The position numbers and the translations under genes are program-made. This document shows positions 7,935-16,307 of a DNA stretch of 64,000 nucleotides, one piece after another (within the stretch, counting starts at the first letter, position 1; every line of letters begins with the position of its first letter). The DNA is from Elusimicrobiota bacterium. Its GTDB lineage: Bacteria; Elusimicrobiota; Elusimicrobia; UBA1565; UBA9628. Location of the stretch: NCBI GenBank assembly GCA_026388095.1, contig JAPLKL010000006.1, positions 62,001 through 126,000 of the forward strand. The letters run 5' to 3'. Below the pieces are notes generated by a model. It did no database searches and was not told the origin of the DNA. It saw only the letters and a list, made by a program, of their open reading frames with translations.

Positions 7935-9674
7935 ATGAAGTCTCTCAAGCGCCTTCTCCCCTATCTCCACGAGCACCGGGTCAGGTTCCTGCAGGTCTGC
8001 CTGGTCATGGTGGCCGTGGCGGCCCTCAGCGGCGCCACGGTCTACATCCTCAAGCCCGGCATCAACTCCATCTTCGAGCGCAAGGACCCCAATCTCCTCG
8101 TGGCCGTGGTACTGGCCATACCCGCCATCTTCTTCCTCAAGCTCATCCTCGTCTACGCCCAGACCTATCTCATCAACTACATCGGCCAGCGCATCGCCCA
8201 GCGCCTGCGCGAGGAACTCTTCGCCCATCTCCACACCCTCTCCCTGGACTTCTTCTGGAGGTCCAAGAGCGGCGAGCTCCTCTCGCGCCTGACCAACGAC
8301 CTCAACAACCTCCAGCAAGGCCTCCAATTCGTGCCCCTGTTCCTGGTGCGCGACACGCTCACCGTCCTCATCCTGCTCGTGGTCATGTTCGTCATCAACT
8401 GGCAGTTCGCGCTCATCGCCATACTCGCCATCCCCATGGCGGGCGGGGTCCTGGCCGTGCTGGGCAAGAAGCTGCGCTCCTCCAGCATGAAGGGTCAGGA
8501 AGTCATGGGCGAGATCTACCACCGCTTCCAGGAGAGCCTGCAGGGCATGCTCGTGGTCAAGGCCTTCAACTACGAGGCCGAGGCCACGGCCAAGTTCAAG
8601 GCCGAGAGCAGCGCTTTCTTCAGCCAGATGATGCGCTATTTCAGGGCCACCGCCCTCTCCGGCCCGCTCATGGAGTTCCTGGGAAGCATCATCATGGCCG
8701 CCATCGTGCTCAAGGCCGGCACCGAGATATTCCATGGGCACATGACTCCCGGAGACTTCTTCACCTTCCTGGGCGCCTTCTTCATGGCCTACGCTCCCAT
8801 CAAGAACCTCTCCCAGACCAACGCCCAGGTCCAGCTGGCCCTGGCCGGGGCGGACCGCATCTTCGAAATCCTGGACGAGAAGCCCAGCGTCAAGGAGCGC
8901 CCCGACGCCTTGCCGTTCTCCGGCCTGCGCGAGAGCGTGGTGTTCGAGGACGTCTCCTATCGCTATCCCGGCCGCGAGAACTGGGCCTTGCGCCACATCG
9001 ACCTCACCATCAAGGCCGGCGAGGTCGTGGCCTTCGCCGGCCCCAGCGGCTCGGGCAAGACCACCTTGGTGCATCTGCTCCTGCGGCTCTTCGACCCGCT
9101 GGAGGGCCGCATCCTCATCGACGGCAAAGATCTGCGCGACTACTCATCCAACGCTCTGCGCGCCCATCTGGGCTTGGTCACGCAGGACACCATCCTCTTC
9201 AACGACACGCTGGGCGCCAACGTGGGAGTGGGCCGACACGGGGCGTCTCTGGAAGACATCCGTTCCGCTCTCCAGGTCGCCGATGCCACGGAGTTCGTCT
9301 CCCACATGCCCGCGGGCCTCGACACTCCCCTGGGCGACCGCGGCCTGCGCCTCTCCGGAGGCCAGCGCCAGCGCATCGCCATCGCGCGGGCCGTGCTCAA
9401 GAACCCGTCCTTGCTCCTGCTCGACGAAGCCACCTCCAACCTCGACACCGGCAGCGAGCGCAGCGTCCAGGAGGCTCTGGAACGCCTCTATCCCGGCAGG
9501 ACCGTGCTCATCATCGCCCACCGGCTGACCACGTTGCAGAACGCCCACCGCATCGTGGTCCTGCACCACGGCGAGGTCGCGGAGGCCGGGCCCCATGCCG
9601 AGCTCCTGGCCCAAGGCGGCATCTACGCCACCCTATACCGCTACCAACAGCTCGAGCCCGTCGACGTCCAGTGA
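7935..9674 (+). CDS. msbA: MsbA-like lipid flippase, ABC transporter (membrane + ATPase fusion)
   Basis: 579 residues, typical of a half-size ABC exporter. The N-terminal ~310 residues form a six-helix membrane domain with INYIGQRIAQRLREELFAHL and the FDFFWRSKSGELLSRLTND-like coupling region. The C-terminal ATPase has Walker A GPSGSGKTT, Q-loop VTQDTILF, signature LSGGQRQR, Walker B LLLLDEATSNLD and H-loop IAHRLTT. MsbA dimers flip lipid A-core across the inner membrane. A GT9 gene overlaps its stop, which supports a lipopolysaccharide role over drug export. No Shine-Dalgarno is seen; it is probably cotranscribed with the upstream gene. Confidence 0.85.
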   Translation: MKSLKRLLPYLHEHRVRFLQVCLVMVAVAALSGATVYILKPGINSIFERKDPNLLVAVVLAIPAIFFLKLILVYAQTYLINYIGQRIAQRLREELFAHLHTLSLDFFWRSKSGELLSRLTNDLNNLQQGLQFVPLFLVRDTLTVLILLVVMFVINWQFALIAILAIPMAGGVLAVLGKKLRSSSMKGQEVMGEIYHRFQESLQGMLVVKAFNYEAEATAKFKAESSAFFSQMMRYFRATALSGPLMEFLGSIIMAAIVLKAGTEIFHGHMTPGDFFTFLGAFFMAYAPIKNLSQTNAQVQLALAGADRIFEILDEKPSVKERPDALPFSGLRESVVFEDVSYRYPGRENWALRHIDLTIKAGEVVAFAGPSGSGKTTLVHLLLRLFDPLEGRILIDGKDLRDYSSNALRAHLGLVTQDTILFNDTLGANVGVGRHGASLEDIRSALQVADATEFVSHMPAGLDTPLGDRGLRLSGGQRQRIAIARAVLKNPSLLLLDEATSNLDTGSERSVQEALERLYPGRTVLIIAHRLTTLQNAHRIVVLHHGEVAEAGPHAELLAQGGIYATLYRYQQLEPVDVQ

Positions 9675-10828
9675 AGCAGCTCCTCAAAGCCGTCGAGAAG
9701 AAGGGCCGAACAACCGTGGCATGCCTCATCGGCTCACTCTTCCCGCCCCGCCGGACCGCGCCCGAGGACCTGCGCCGCGGACTGGAGAGGGGGGACATCA
9801 AGAGGATCCTCCTGGTGAGGCCCTATCAAGGCTTGGGCGACCTGATCTGCACCACGCCCGTAATAACCAACCTCAAAGCCGCGTTCCCCGGCGTTTCCAT
9901 CCAATTCCTGGCCAACACCTTCAACCAGGCGGCGCTGCAGAACAATCCCGGGCTGGACAAGGTCTGGGCCTGGGACGAGCGCACCGTCTCCCATCCCACG
10001 GCGTGGTGGAGGATGCGCTCCGTTCTGCGCCGGGAGAAGTTCGACCTGGCTTTGGTCCTCTCCGGCAACGCCCTGTCTTTGACCTCCATCCTCCTGGCCA
10101 AACTCTCCGGAGCGCGCTTCGTCGCAGGCTATGACACCCGCGCCTACGGCCGCGATTGGAGCCGCTGGCTCTACAGCTGCGAGTTGCCGTATCGCGACCC
10201 GGTCAGGGAGATCGACAAGTTCCTCGGTCTGTTGGAAGGCATCGGCCTGGCCTGCCCGCGCCGCGAGCCCGTGTATCGGGTCCTCCCCGAGAACGCCGGC
10301 CTCATCGACGAGCGTCTCGCGGCGCTGTTCCCGGGCAGCACCCGTCCGATCCTCGGGATGTTCATAGGCGGCAAGACGGACAGGCCGGAGCGCATCTGGC
10401 CGCCGGCCAATTACGCGGAGACGGCGCGGCTGGTGCTGGCCCAGAAGCCCTGCGACCTCATCATCATCGCCCCGCCCAAAGCTCGGCGCCAGAGCCACAG
10501 CCGGGAATCGACCTTCTGGCTTGACGAGGATGTCCATCTCTCCGAGTTCAAGAAGGCTTTCGGCGCGGACGCCCCCGTGTTCCAGGAGGCGGACCTGGGC
10601 CGCGTGGCGGCCCTCCTGGCGCGGCTGAGGCTATTCATCTGCCCCGATGGCGGCATGATGCATGTGGCCGCGGGCCTCAAGGTCCCGACCCTCACGCTCT
10701 TCTTCGGCACCGATCCGGAGGTCTGGAACCCTCCGGTCCCCACCGCCCATTTCCTCAGAAGCCCGGGGCAGGACCCCAAGGGACTGGCTCCCGCCGCCGT
10801 GGCCGACGCCGCGGTCCGGCTTCTATGA
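9671..10828 (+). CDS. Glycosyltransferase family 9 (heptosyltransferase-like)
   Basis: 385 residues. GT9 enzymes add heptose or related sugars to the lipopolysaccharide core on the cytoplasmic face of the inner membrane. Visible: N-terminal ILLVRPYQGLGDLICTTPVI, the acceptor-domain start typical of WaaC/WaaF, and C-terminal FICPDGGMMHVAAGLKVPT followed by FFGTDPEVWNP, the nucleotide-sugar site. A ~35-residue N-terminal extension precedes the core. The GTG start overlaps the msbA-like stop (GTGA) and the stop overlaps the HAD gene (ATGA). Sugar specificity cannot be read from the sequence. Confidence 0.85.
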   Translation: MKQLLKAVEKKGRTTVACLIGSLFPPRRTAPEDLRRGLERGDIKRILLVRPYQGLGDLICTTPVITNLKAAFPGVSIQFLANTFNQAALQNNPGLDKVWAWDERTVSHPTAWWRMRSVLRREKFDLALVLSGNALSLTSILLAKLSGARFVAGYDTRAYGRDWSRWLYSCELPYRDPVREIDKFLGLLEGIGLACPRREPVYRVLPENAGLIDERLAALFPGSTRPILGMFIGGKTDRPERIWPPANYAETARLVLAQKPCDLIIIAPPKARRQSHSRESTFWLDEDVHLSEFKKAFGADAPVFQEADLGRVAALLARLRLFICPDGGMMHVAAGLKVPTLTLFFGTDPEVWNPPVPTAHFLRSPGQDPKGLAPAAVADAAVRLL

Positions 10829-11538
10829 AGAGGGCGCTTCTCGCGGCCGTCATCCTCGACATGGACGGGGTCATGGTGGACAGCGAGTATCAGTGGATGC
10901 TCTTGGAGAGGCCCTTCCTGCGCGGCCTGGTCGGACGCTGGACCGTGGCTGACCACCGCAAGGTCGTAGGCCTGGGCGTGGTGGACCTCTACTATCATCT
11001 GGTCAGGGAGTACGGCCTGCGCCTTGGGAAAACCGACTTCCTGGCGCGCTGCGACCGCATCGCCCGAGAGGTCTACCTGCGCAAGGTCGGCCTGGCTCCG
11101 GGTTTACGGCGTTTCATCGCAGACCTACGACGCCGCAGGGTGCCGCTGGGACTGGCCTCATCCTCTCCCAAGGAATGGGTGGACATGGTCCTGCGGCGCT
11201 TCCGCCTCAGGGCGGCGTTCCGTGCGGTCGTGACCGGCGACGACGCGCCCGGACGGACCAAGCCGGCCCCGGACCTCTACCTGCTGGCGGCGCGGCGCCT
11301 CAAGGTGCGCCCCGCCATCTGCTTGGCCGTAGAGGACTCGGACTTCGGGGTGCGCGCCGCCAAGGACGCGGGCATGACCTGCGTGGGGCTGCGCAGCGGG
11401 AACAACGACGAGCAGGAGCTCTCGGAGGCGGATTGGCAGGCTCGCGGTTTCGCGGCCCTGGGCTACCGGAGGCTGATCTCGCGGCTCAAGGCCGCTTGCG
11501 CCTTGACGAAGGCGCCCCAGTCCGCCAGCAAGGCCTGA
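10825..11538 (+). CDS. HAD-superfamily phosphatase / beta-phosphoglucomutase-like
   Basis: 237 residues. Contains all four HAD motifs: DMDGVMVDSE (nucleophile Asp and general acid Asp), ASSSPKEW, the Lys in GRTKPAPDLY, and EDSDFGVRAAKDAGM. The helical cap after motif I fits subfamily IA, as in beta-phosphoglucomutase and small sugar-phosphate phosphatases. The ATG overlaps the GT9 stop, suggesting a role in processing a sugar phosphate for the core glycan. The 3' end overlaps the convergent FGGY kinase gene by 76 bp, a long tail-to-tail overlap. Confidence 0.85.
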   Translation: MKRALLAAVILDMDGVMVDSEYQWMLLERPFLRGLVGRWTVADHRKVVGLGVVDLYYHLVREYGLRLGKTDFLARCDRIAREVYLRKVGLAPGLRRFIADLRRRRVPLGLASSSPKEWVDMVLRRFRLRAAFRAVVTGDDAPGRTKPAPDLYLLAARRLKVRPAICLAVEDSDFGVRAAKDAGMTCVGLRSGNNDEQELSEADWQARGFAALGYRRLISRLKAACALTKAPQSASKA

Positions 11539-12941
11539 GCTTCAGGCTCCGGCAGAGCCGGCTTGAACACGCGCACGCCTTTGCCCTGGCGCAGGCGCCC
11601 GGCCCAGGGCGCTCCCGCAGCCTCGGCGGCCAAGGACGCAGCGCCCAAGGCCGTCACCTCGGCCTCGCCGCAGCGCTCGATCTCGGCTCCCAGCAGGTCG
11701 GCCTGGAACTGCAGCAGGTAGCTCACCCGGGAAAGACCGCCCGAGGCCTTCACGGCCCCGGGCTTGAGTCCGGCCTGGCGCAAGGCGGCGACGATGTCCG
11801 CGATCTCGAAGGCGATGCCCTCGGCCATGCCCCGCACCAGGTCCGCGGCCCGGGTCTGGTTGGTCATGCCGAAGAACACGGTCTTGGTGATATAGTCCCA
11901 GCGCGGTGCCCCCAAGCCGCCGATGGCCGGCAGGACCAGCACCCGGTTCTTGGAGGCGCGGCAGAGGCGGTCGATGTCCGTCTGCTTCTTGAGCAGCCCA
12001 AGATTCTCGCGCAGCCAGTCGAAGGAGGCCCCGGCCGCGTGCACCGTGCCCTCCTGAAGGAAGATCGCGGGCCGGTCCCGCAACTTCCAAGCCACCGAAG
12101 TCAGCAGTCCCGGCACCCGGTGCTGGGCCTCGCCCGTGTTGTAGAGGAAGAACGCGCCGGTGCCGTAGTTGGCCACGGCCGAGCCCGGGGCCACGCCGCC
12201 GAGACCCATGGTCGCGGCTTGCTGGTCGCCCAGGCAGGCGAGTATGGGGAGCTTGCGTCCGCCGCGATGGAAAGACCCCCAATCGCCGGCGGAGGAGAAC
12301 ACGTTGGGCAGCAGCGCGCGGGGCACGTTGAAAAGGGCGAGCATCTCCGGGTCCCAATCCATGGTCCGCAGGTTGAGCAGCATCATGCGCTGCGCCAAAG
12401 TCGGGTCGGTCGCGAAGACCTCGCCGCGGGTCAGGCGCCAGATCAGGAAGGTCGCCACGGGGGCGGCCAGCAAGCGGCCCTCCTCCGCCAGCCGCCGCAC
12501 CGCGGGGTCGTTGTCGAGGAACCACTTGACCTTGGGCGCGGAGTAATAGGGGGTCAGATACAGGCCCGTGCGCTCGTGCGCGTCGGTCTGCCGCGCCTGC
12601 AGCGGCGCCACCACGGCCGCGCCGCGGCCGTCCTGCCAGCTCGGCGCCCGGGACGCGGGCTTGCCGGTCTTGCGGTCCCAGAAGACGACGGTCGAGCGCT
12701 GGGAGGCCACCGCGACGCCCAGGACCTCCGTGGCGCGGGGCAGCTGGTCCAGCACGGCGTCCAGGGTCCGCTCCTGGGTGCGCGCGATCTCCAGCGCGTC
12801 GTGCTCGGCCCAGCCGGCCTTGGGGTAGAAGGTCCTCACCGGGAGCTGAGCCCGGGCCACGACCTTGCCCCGGGCGTCTATGGCCAGCGTCCGGGAGGTG
12901 GAGCTGCCCTGGTCCAGGGCGATGACCACGGCTTGGTTCAC
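11463..12941 (-). CDS. FGGY-family carbohydrate kinase, glycerol-kinase-like
   Basis: 492 residues, about the size of GlpK (~500). ATP-dependent sugar or polyol kinase of the actin-like fold. Visible: phosphate-1 ALDQGSSTSRTLAID, SWQDGRG, adenosine-region NYGTGAFFLYNTG, EGTVHAAGASFDWLREN, LPAIGGLGAPRWD, and KASGGLSRVSYLLQFQADLL. These match glycerol kinase more closely than xylulokinase, but several active-site neighbours differ (WQDGRG where GlpK has WQDRRT), so the substrate is uncertain. GTG start at 12941 with AAGGTGAG upstream; it overlaps the nuclease gene stop. No glycerol transporter or dehydrogenase is nearby. Confidence 0.82.
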   Translation of the reverse strand: MNQAVVIALDQGSSTSRTLAIDARGKVVARAQLPVRTFYPKAGWAEHDALEIARTQERTLDAVLDQLPRATEVLGVAVASQRSTVVFWDRKTGKPASRAPSWQDGRGAAVVAPLQARQTDAHERTGLYLTPYYSAPKVKWFLDNDPAVRRLAEEGRLLAAPVATFLIWRLTRGEVFATDPTLAQRMMLLNLRTMDWDPEMLALFNVPRALLPNVFSSAGDWGSFHRGGRKLPILACLGDQQAATMGLGGVAPGSAVANYGTGAFFLYNTGEAQHRVPGLLTSVAWKLRDRPAIFLQEGTVHAAGASFDWLRENLGLLKKQTDIDRLCRASKNRVLVLPAIGGLGAPRWDYITKTVFFGMTNQTRAADLVRGMAEGIAFEIADIVAALRQAGLKPGAVKASGGLSRVSYLLQFQADLLGAEIERCGEAEVTALGAASLAAEAAGAPWAGRLRQGKGVRVFKPALPEPEAQALLADWGAFVKAQAALSREISLR

Positions 12942-14071
12942 AGCGGGCTCACCTTGAGGTCGGAGGGCTCCACGCGGTCGCCCAGCTCGCGCAGGGCGGC
13001 GCGCAGTTCCGCATCGGTGTCGGGGTCGGCCAGCAGCTTCTGGATGAGCGGGCCGGAAGGGGCCTGGATGCGCTCGTAGAGCCCGGCCTCCTTGAGCAAT
13101 CGGATGACCTTCTTCTTGTTGCCCTCGGGGAACTCGGTCCGCTCCGCGCCGGAGCGCTGGATCTCGTAGCGTGCGCCGAAGGCGCGGACGTAGCCCTTGC
13201 TGCGCAGGATGGCGAGTATGGCGGCCTTGACCTGCGCGGACTCGCGCTCGGCCTCGGCCGCGCGCGCCATGATGTCGCCGTACCGGTCTATCAACGCGGC
13301 CAGGTCCCCATCTGCCGGCGGAGGCGCCGCGGCGGTGGGCTGCTTCGCGAATATGGGGCAATAGGCCTTGTAGTCGCACCAGCGACAGGAATTCTCCGAA
13401 GGCTTGGGCTCGAAGCGTTCCGCCACGATGGCGGCGGCGGTGTCCACGATCTTGCGCCGCAGCCCACCCACCAGGGCCTCGGGCCGGCGGCCGACCGAAT
13501 GCGCCTTGAGCGAGGGCAGATGGTAGAAGGTCAATATCCCGACCTCGGCTCCGAGCCCGGCCTCGCAGGCCAACTGGTACATGGTCAGTTGCGCGTCGGT
13601 CTCGATGCGGTCAACAGCCAGCTGCTTGCCGGTCTTGTAGTCCAGGATGGAGAGCCGGCCGTCTTCCAGCCGGTCGATGCGGTCCACTTTCCCCGTGACC
13701 GGCACGCCTTCCACCGTGAGCTGAAAATTATATTCAACGTGGAGGGGGAGGGAGAAGGCCTTGGCGTGCTTCCTGTAGTAGCCGGTCAGGATGTCCTTGC
13801 CTTGCTGGAAGTACTCGGCCTCCTGCTCCTGGTCCCGGTAACCGACCGAGACCCAGTTTTCCTTGAGGCTCTGATGCAGCTCCTGCAAGGAAGGGGCCGC
13901 GGGGGTCTTGCCGCCGTAGAAGAACTCCAGGGCCAGGTGCACGCTCTGGCCGAAGGAAAAGAAGTGCTTGGGCTTCTCCGGAATCTTATCGACGTACTTG
14001 AGCTTGTACTTGAGGGGACACTCCGCGTACAAAGAGATGGAGGAATGCGAGAGCGCGCGGGGCAGGTCCAT
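12938..14071 (-). CDS. PD-(D/E)XK nuclease, RecB/Cas4-like with C-terminal Fe-S cysteines
   Basis: 377 residues. DNA exonuclease domain as in the C-terminal part of AddB/RecB and in Cas4. Visible: LSHSSISLYAECPLKYKLKY (first Cys of the cluster and QxxxY-like region), GKVDRID, catalytic LSILDYKTGKQ (D-x-K core), and the C-terminal cysteine triad SCRWCDYKAYCPIF expected for a [4Fe-4S] cluster. The last ~120 residues have no recognised domain. There are no CRISPR or cas genes around it, so a repair role is more likely. The start has a -10 box 7 nt upstream and no Shine-Dalgarno. It forms a two-gene unit with the FGGY kinase. Confidence 0.85.
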   Translation of the reverse strand: MDLPRALSHSSISLYAECPLKYKLKYVDKIPEKPKHFFSFGQSVHLALEFFYGGKTPAAPSLQELHQSLKENWVSVGYRDQEQEAEYFQQGKDILTGYYRKHAKAFSLPLHVEYNFQLTVEGVPVTGKVDRIDRLEDGRLSILDYKTGKQLAVDRIETDAQLTMYQLACEAGLGAEVGILTFYHLPSLKAHSVGRRPEALVGGLRRKIVDTAAAIVAERFEPKPSENSCRWCDYKAYCPIFAKQPTAAAPPPADGDLAALIDRYGDIMARAAEAERESAQVKAAILAILRSKGYVRAFGARYEIQRSGAERTEFPEGNKKKVIRLLKEAGLYERIQAPSGPLIQKLLADPDTDAELRAALRELGDRVEPSDLKVSPL

Positions 14072-14078
14072 CCTGGAT

Positions 14079-14087
14079 ATTCTACCA
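14079..14087 (-). promoter_or_regulatory. Extended -10 box, leaderless start of nuclease gene
   Basis: On the minus strand TGGTAGAAT (TAGAAT at 14084-14079) lies 7 nt before the ATG at 14071, so transcription would begin at or within 1-2 nt of the start codon. Confidence 0.5.
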
Positions 14088-14089
14088 AA

Positions 14090-14108
14090 CGGGCGGCTGC
14101 GCCGCCCG
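14090..14108 (-). terminator. Hairpin just after radC
   Basis: An 8-bp stem (C-GGGCGGC / GCCGCCC-G) with a 3-nt loop begins 3 nt past the radC stop and is followed on the minus strand by TTTGG. It probably ends the sigma-radC operon and sits directly before the nuclease -10 box. Confidence 0.45.
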
Positions 14109-14111
14109 GGG

Positions 14112-14828
14112 CTAGCCCAGGAGACCGTGCTCGCGGAAGCTGAAGCACGCCGAGCCCGACACGATGATGTGGTCCAAGAGCGGGATGCCCAGGATCTCCC
14201 CGGCTCGGCAGAGGCGCCGGGTGGTGTCCCGGTCGTCTGGAGAGGGCGAGCAGTCGCCGGAGGGATGGTTGTGCACGACGATGACCGCCGCGGCCGAGTT
14301 AGCCACGGCTGGGGAGAAGACCTCGCGCGGGTGGACCAGGCTCGCCGAGAGCGTGCCGATGGAGACCGTCTCCTGGCGCAGAAGCTGGCTGCGGGCGTTG
14401 AGGTAGAAGGCCAGGAGATGCTCCTTGCGCCCCTCGCGGACCTCCTGCGGGACGGCCTCCAGGACCCGTCCCGGGCTGTCCAGGGTGGGCCGGTGGTCCG
14501 GCCTGCCGGAGAAGCGCCGGGCCAGCTCGAAAGAGGCCACCAAAGCCGCGGCCCGGGTCTCGCCCACGCCTTTGACCCGGCGCAGCGCGGCGAAGCCCGC
14601 TTCCGCCAGGCCGTCCGTGAACTGGACCAGCAAAGACGAGGACAGGTCCATGACGCTGCGGCCGGAATAGCCCGTGCGCAGGACCAAGGCCAGGAGCTCC
14701 TGGTCGCTCAGGGCCTCGGGGCCGGACCGGGCCAGCTTCTCACGCGGCCTTTCCACCGGATGCAGGTCGCGCAGGAGCACTCCCGGCCGAGGCGATGAGG
14801 CGTAGGCGGCCGCCCGCGGCGCGTTCAT
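14112..14828 (-). CDS. radC: RadC family JAB/MPN-domain protein
   Basis: 238 residues. N-terminal helix-hairpin-helix (VKGVGETRAAALVASFELARR) and C-terminal JAB/MPN metalloprotease-like domain with VVHNHPSGDCSPSPDD, giving the H-x-H and Asp metal ligands. The signature LVHPREVFSPAV is intact. RadC was once linked to DNA repair; its true biochemical role is not settled. The ATG overlaps the stop of the RseB-like gene (ATGA), so it is the last gene of an ECF sigma factor operon, an unusual place for radC. A hairpin follows the stop. Confidence 0.9.
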   Translation of the reverse strand: MNAPRAAAYASSPRPGVLLRDLHPVERPREKLARSGPEALSDQELLALVLRTGYSGRSVMDLSSSLLVQFTDGLAEAGFAALRRVKGVGETRAAALVASFELARRFSGRPDHRPTLDSPGRVLEAVPQEVREGRKEHLLAFYLNARSQLLRQETVSIGTLSASLVHPREVFSPAVANSAAAVIVVHNHPSGDCSPSPDDRDTTRRLCRAGEILGIPLLDHIIVSGSACFSFREHGLLG

Positions 14829-15835
14829 CGCATCGATTCGGCCATGCGCTTGAGCGTCTCGTCGGACGCGGAACCGACCAGGACGAAGCGCCAGCCTCCC
14901 GAGTTCCAGGACAGCACGTTGCCTTCCGCCGTCCGGGTCCGGTAGCCCCGGCCCACGCTCAACTTGACGCGCCGGCTCAGGCGGGCGCCCAGGTCGAGGC
15001 GGACCCGAGGCGGACATTGGAAGAGCGAGATGGCCGAAAGTCCATCGGAAAAGCGGTAGTGAACGACGTTGCGCCGGCCCTTGGCCATGACGGAGAGGCT
15101 CTCGAAGACGTAGCCGGAGGGCAGCCAGGCCGGGAGCCGGGGCTCGAAGCCGGCGGCCTTGGCTTCGTCCAAGGCCAGGTAATCCGGCTCGGCCCGCTTG
15201 ACGACCGTGCTGCCGGCCGGAGGGGAGAATCGGAACAGAGTCAGGTCCCGGGGTTCTCCGATCTGGAGCCGGGTCATGGACATGGCATCGGCGGGGGACC
15301 CGTCAGGCCGGAAGGCCTCCGCCCGCAGGAGCAAGGAGCTCTTCCGGTCGACCCACAGACGCCGGGCCGGCAAGCCGTCGGAGCGCGCGCGCAGGGTGAG
15401 CAGCCAGGTCGAGCGTCCCGCGACCGGACCCCCGGTCGCGATGCCGACGTCGTAGTTCTCGCTGAGGAGGTCGAACTCATCCTCCGGGCCGAAGCGCTTG
15501 AAGAGGGGGTCGGCGGGCTCTCCCTGCCAGACCTTGCGCCGCGCCGGGTCGTAGATCCATTCGGTCCGGCCGTCCTCCACGATGAGCTGGGCCGTCTTGC
15601 TGCCGGGCCCCAGTATCTCGCGGCGGTAGAGGTTAGGGGGGCTGAAGCGGACCGCCAAGCGTCGGGACACGGCTTGCCCCTGGCCCGCCTCCCGGCTCTC
15701 GACCGTCAACTCGGCCGTGTAAGGCTCATGGGGCGGCTCCAGACTTTGGCGCAGGACCGTCAGGGCTTCGGGCGGGCCAGCGGCGGCGGTCCCAGGCAGC
15801 AGGGACAGGACGGAAAGCAGCAGCGCGCTAGTCAT
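14825..15835 (-). CDS. RseB/MucB-like sigma-factor regulatory protein (exported)
   Basis: 336 residues. N-terminal signal peptide (MTSALLLSVLSLLPGTAAA). The next ~200 residues resemble the LolA/RseB fold, with strand-rich segments such as YRREILGPGSK, GRTEWIYDPARRKVW and RSTWLLTLRAR; the C-terminal third (LPAWLPSGYVFESLSV to WRFVLVGSASDETL) resembles the RseB small domain. In E. coli RseB binds the periplasmic part of anti-sigma RseA and senses off-pathway lipopolysaccharide and porins. The order sigma, anti-sigma, this gene matches rpoE-rseA-rseB. It overlaps the anti-sigma stop by 8 bp and the radC start by 4 bp. Confidence 0.75.
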   Translation of the reverse strand: MTSALLLSVLSLLPGTAAAGPPEALTVLRQSLEPPHEPYTAELTVESREAGQGQAVSRRLAVRFSPPNLYRREILGPGSKTAQLIVEDGRTEWIYDPARRKVWQGEPADPLFKRFGPEDEFDLLSENYDVGIATGGPVAGRSTWLLTLRARSDGLPARRLWVDRKSSLLLRAEAFRPDGSPADAMSMTRLQIGEPRDLTLFRFSPPAGSTVVKRAEPDYLALDEAKAAGFEPRLPAWLPSGYVFESLSVMAKGRRNVVHYRFSDGLSAISLFQCPPRVRLDLGARLSRRVKLSVGRGYRTRTAEGNVLSWNSGGWRFVLVGSASDETLKRMAESMR

Positions 15836-16307
15836 GACGGCCTCCTTCCTGGGACAAGCGCAGGCTCAGGCCGGTGAAGAGGGCGTCGCGGTCAGCGGCC
15901 GGCATGGTGAGCTCGTAGCGGCTGTGCGCTTCCAGGACCTCGTCCAAAGAGAGCTCCTCGGTCCCGGTGGAGAAGCGGCTGACGGCCAGGACCGCCACCG
16001 CGGCGGCGAAGGCCGAGGCGCAGCCGAACCCGGCCGCTAGGCGCCAAGAGAAGCGCCAGGACTCCAGCCAAGCCGGGCGCGGTTGCGCCGCCGCGCGGGC
16101 CTGACGCATGAGCGCCGCGCGCAGGTCCGCCGGCAACGCGGGCCGGGGCACGCCGCGCACGGCCGCTTTGAGGACGCGCACCCAGCGCAGTTCCCGGGAG
16201 CAGGCCGGGCAGACCTGCAGGTGGGCCTCGAGCCGGGACGCCTCCGCGGCGGGGAGCCTGCCCGCGGCGTAGGATTCGAGAGACTCCCGCATCCGGTCAC
16301 ATTCCAT
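15828..16307 (-). CDS. Anti-sigma factor, zinc-finger type with one membrane segment
   Basis: 159 residues. N-terminal zf-HC2-like anti-sigma domain with C3 and H-x3-C-x2-C (HLQVCPAC), one membrane helix near residues 90-110 (LAAGFGCASAFAAAVAVLAV), and a short exported tail. It would hold the upstream ECF sigma factor at the membrane and release it on envelope stress, perhaps under control of the RseB-like partner. The ATG at 16307 has GGAGGTGG 7-8 nt upstream and overlaps the sigma gene by 11 bp. The exported tail is shorter than in RseA. Confidence 0.82.
   Translation of the reverse strand: MECDRMRESLESYAAGRLPAAEASRLEAHLQVCPACSRELRWVRVLKAAVRGVPRPALPADLRAALMRQARAAAQPRPAWLESWRFSWRLAAGFGCASAFAAAVAVLAVSRFSTGTEELSLDEVLEAHSRYELTMPAADRDALFTGLSLRLSQEGGRHD

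Noticed and set aside
11175-13079. 634-codon plus-strand open frame opposite the FGGY kinase
   Set aside because: Low-complexity Gly/Arg/Gln/Leu composition and no family motif; the minus strand encodes a full kinase with all motifs.
12938-14071. Nuclease as a Cas4 of a CRISPR system
   Set aside because: No repeat array, cas1/cas2 or other cas gene in the window; the protein is longer than Cas4.
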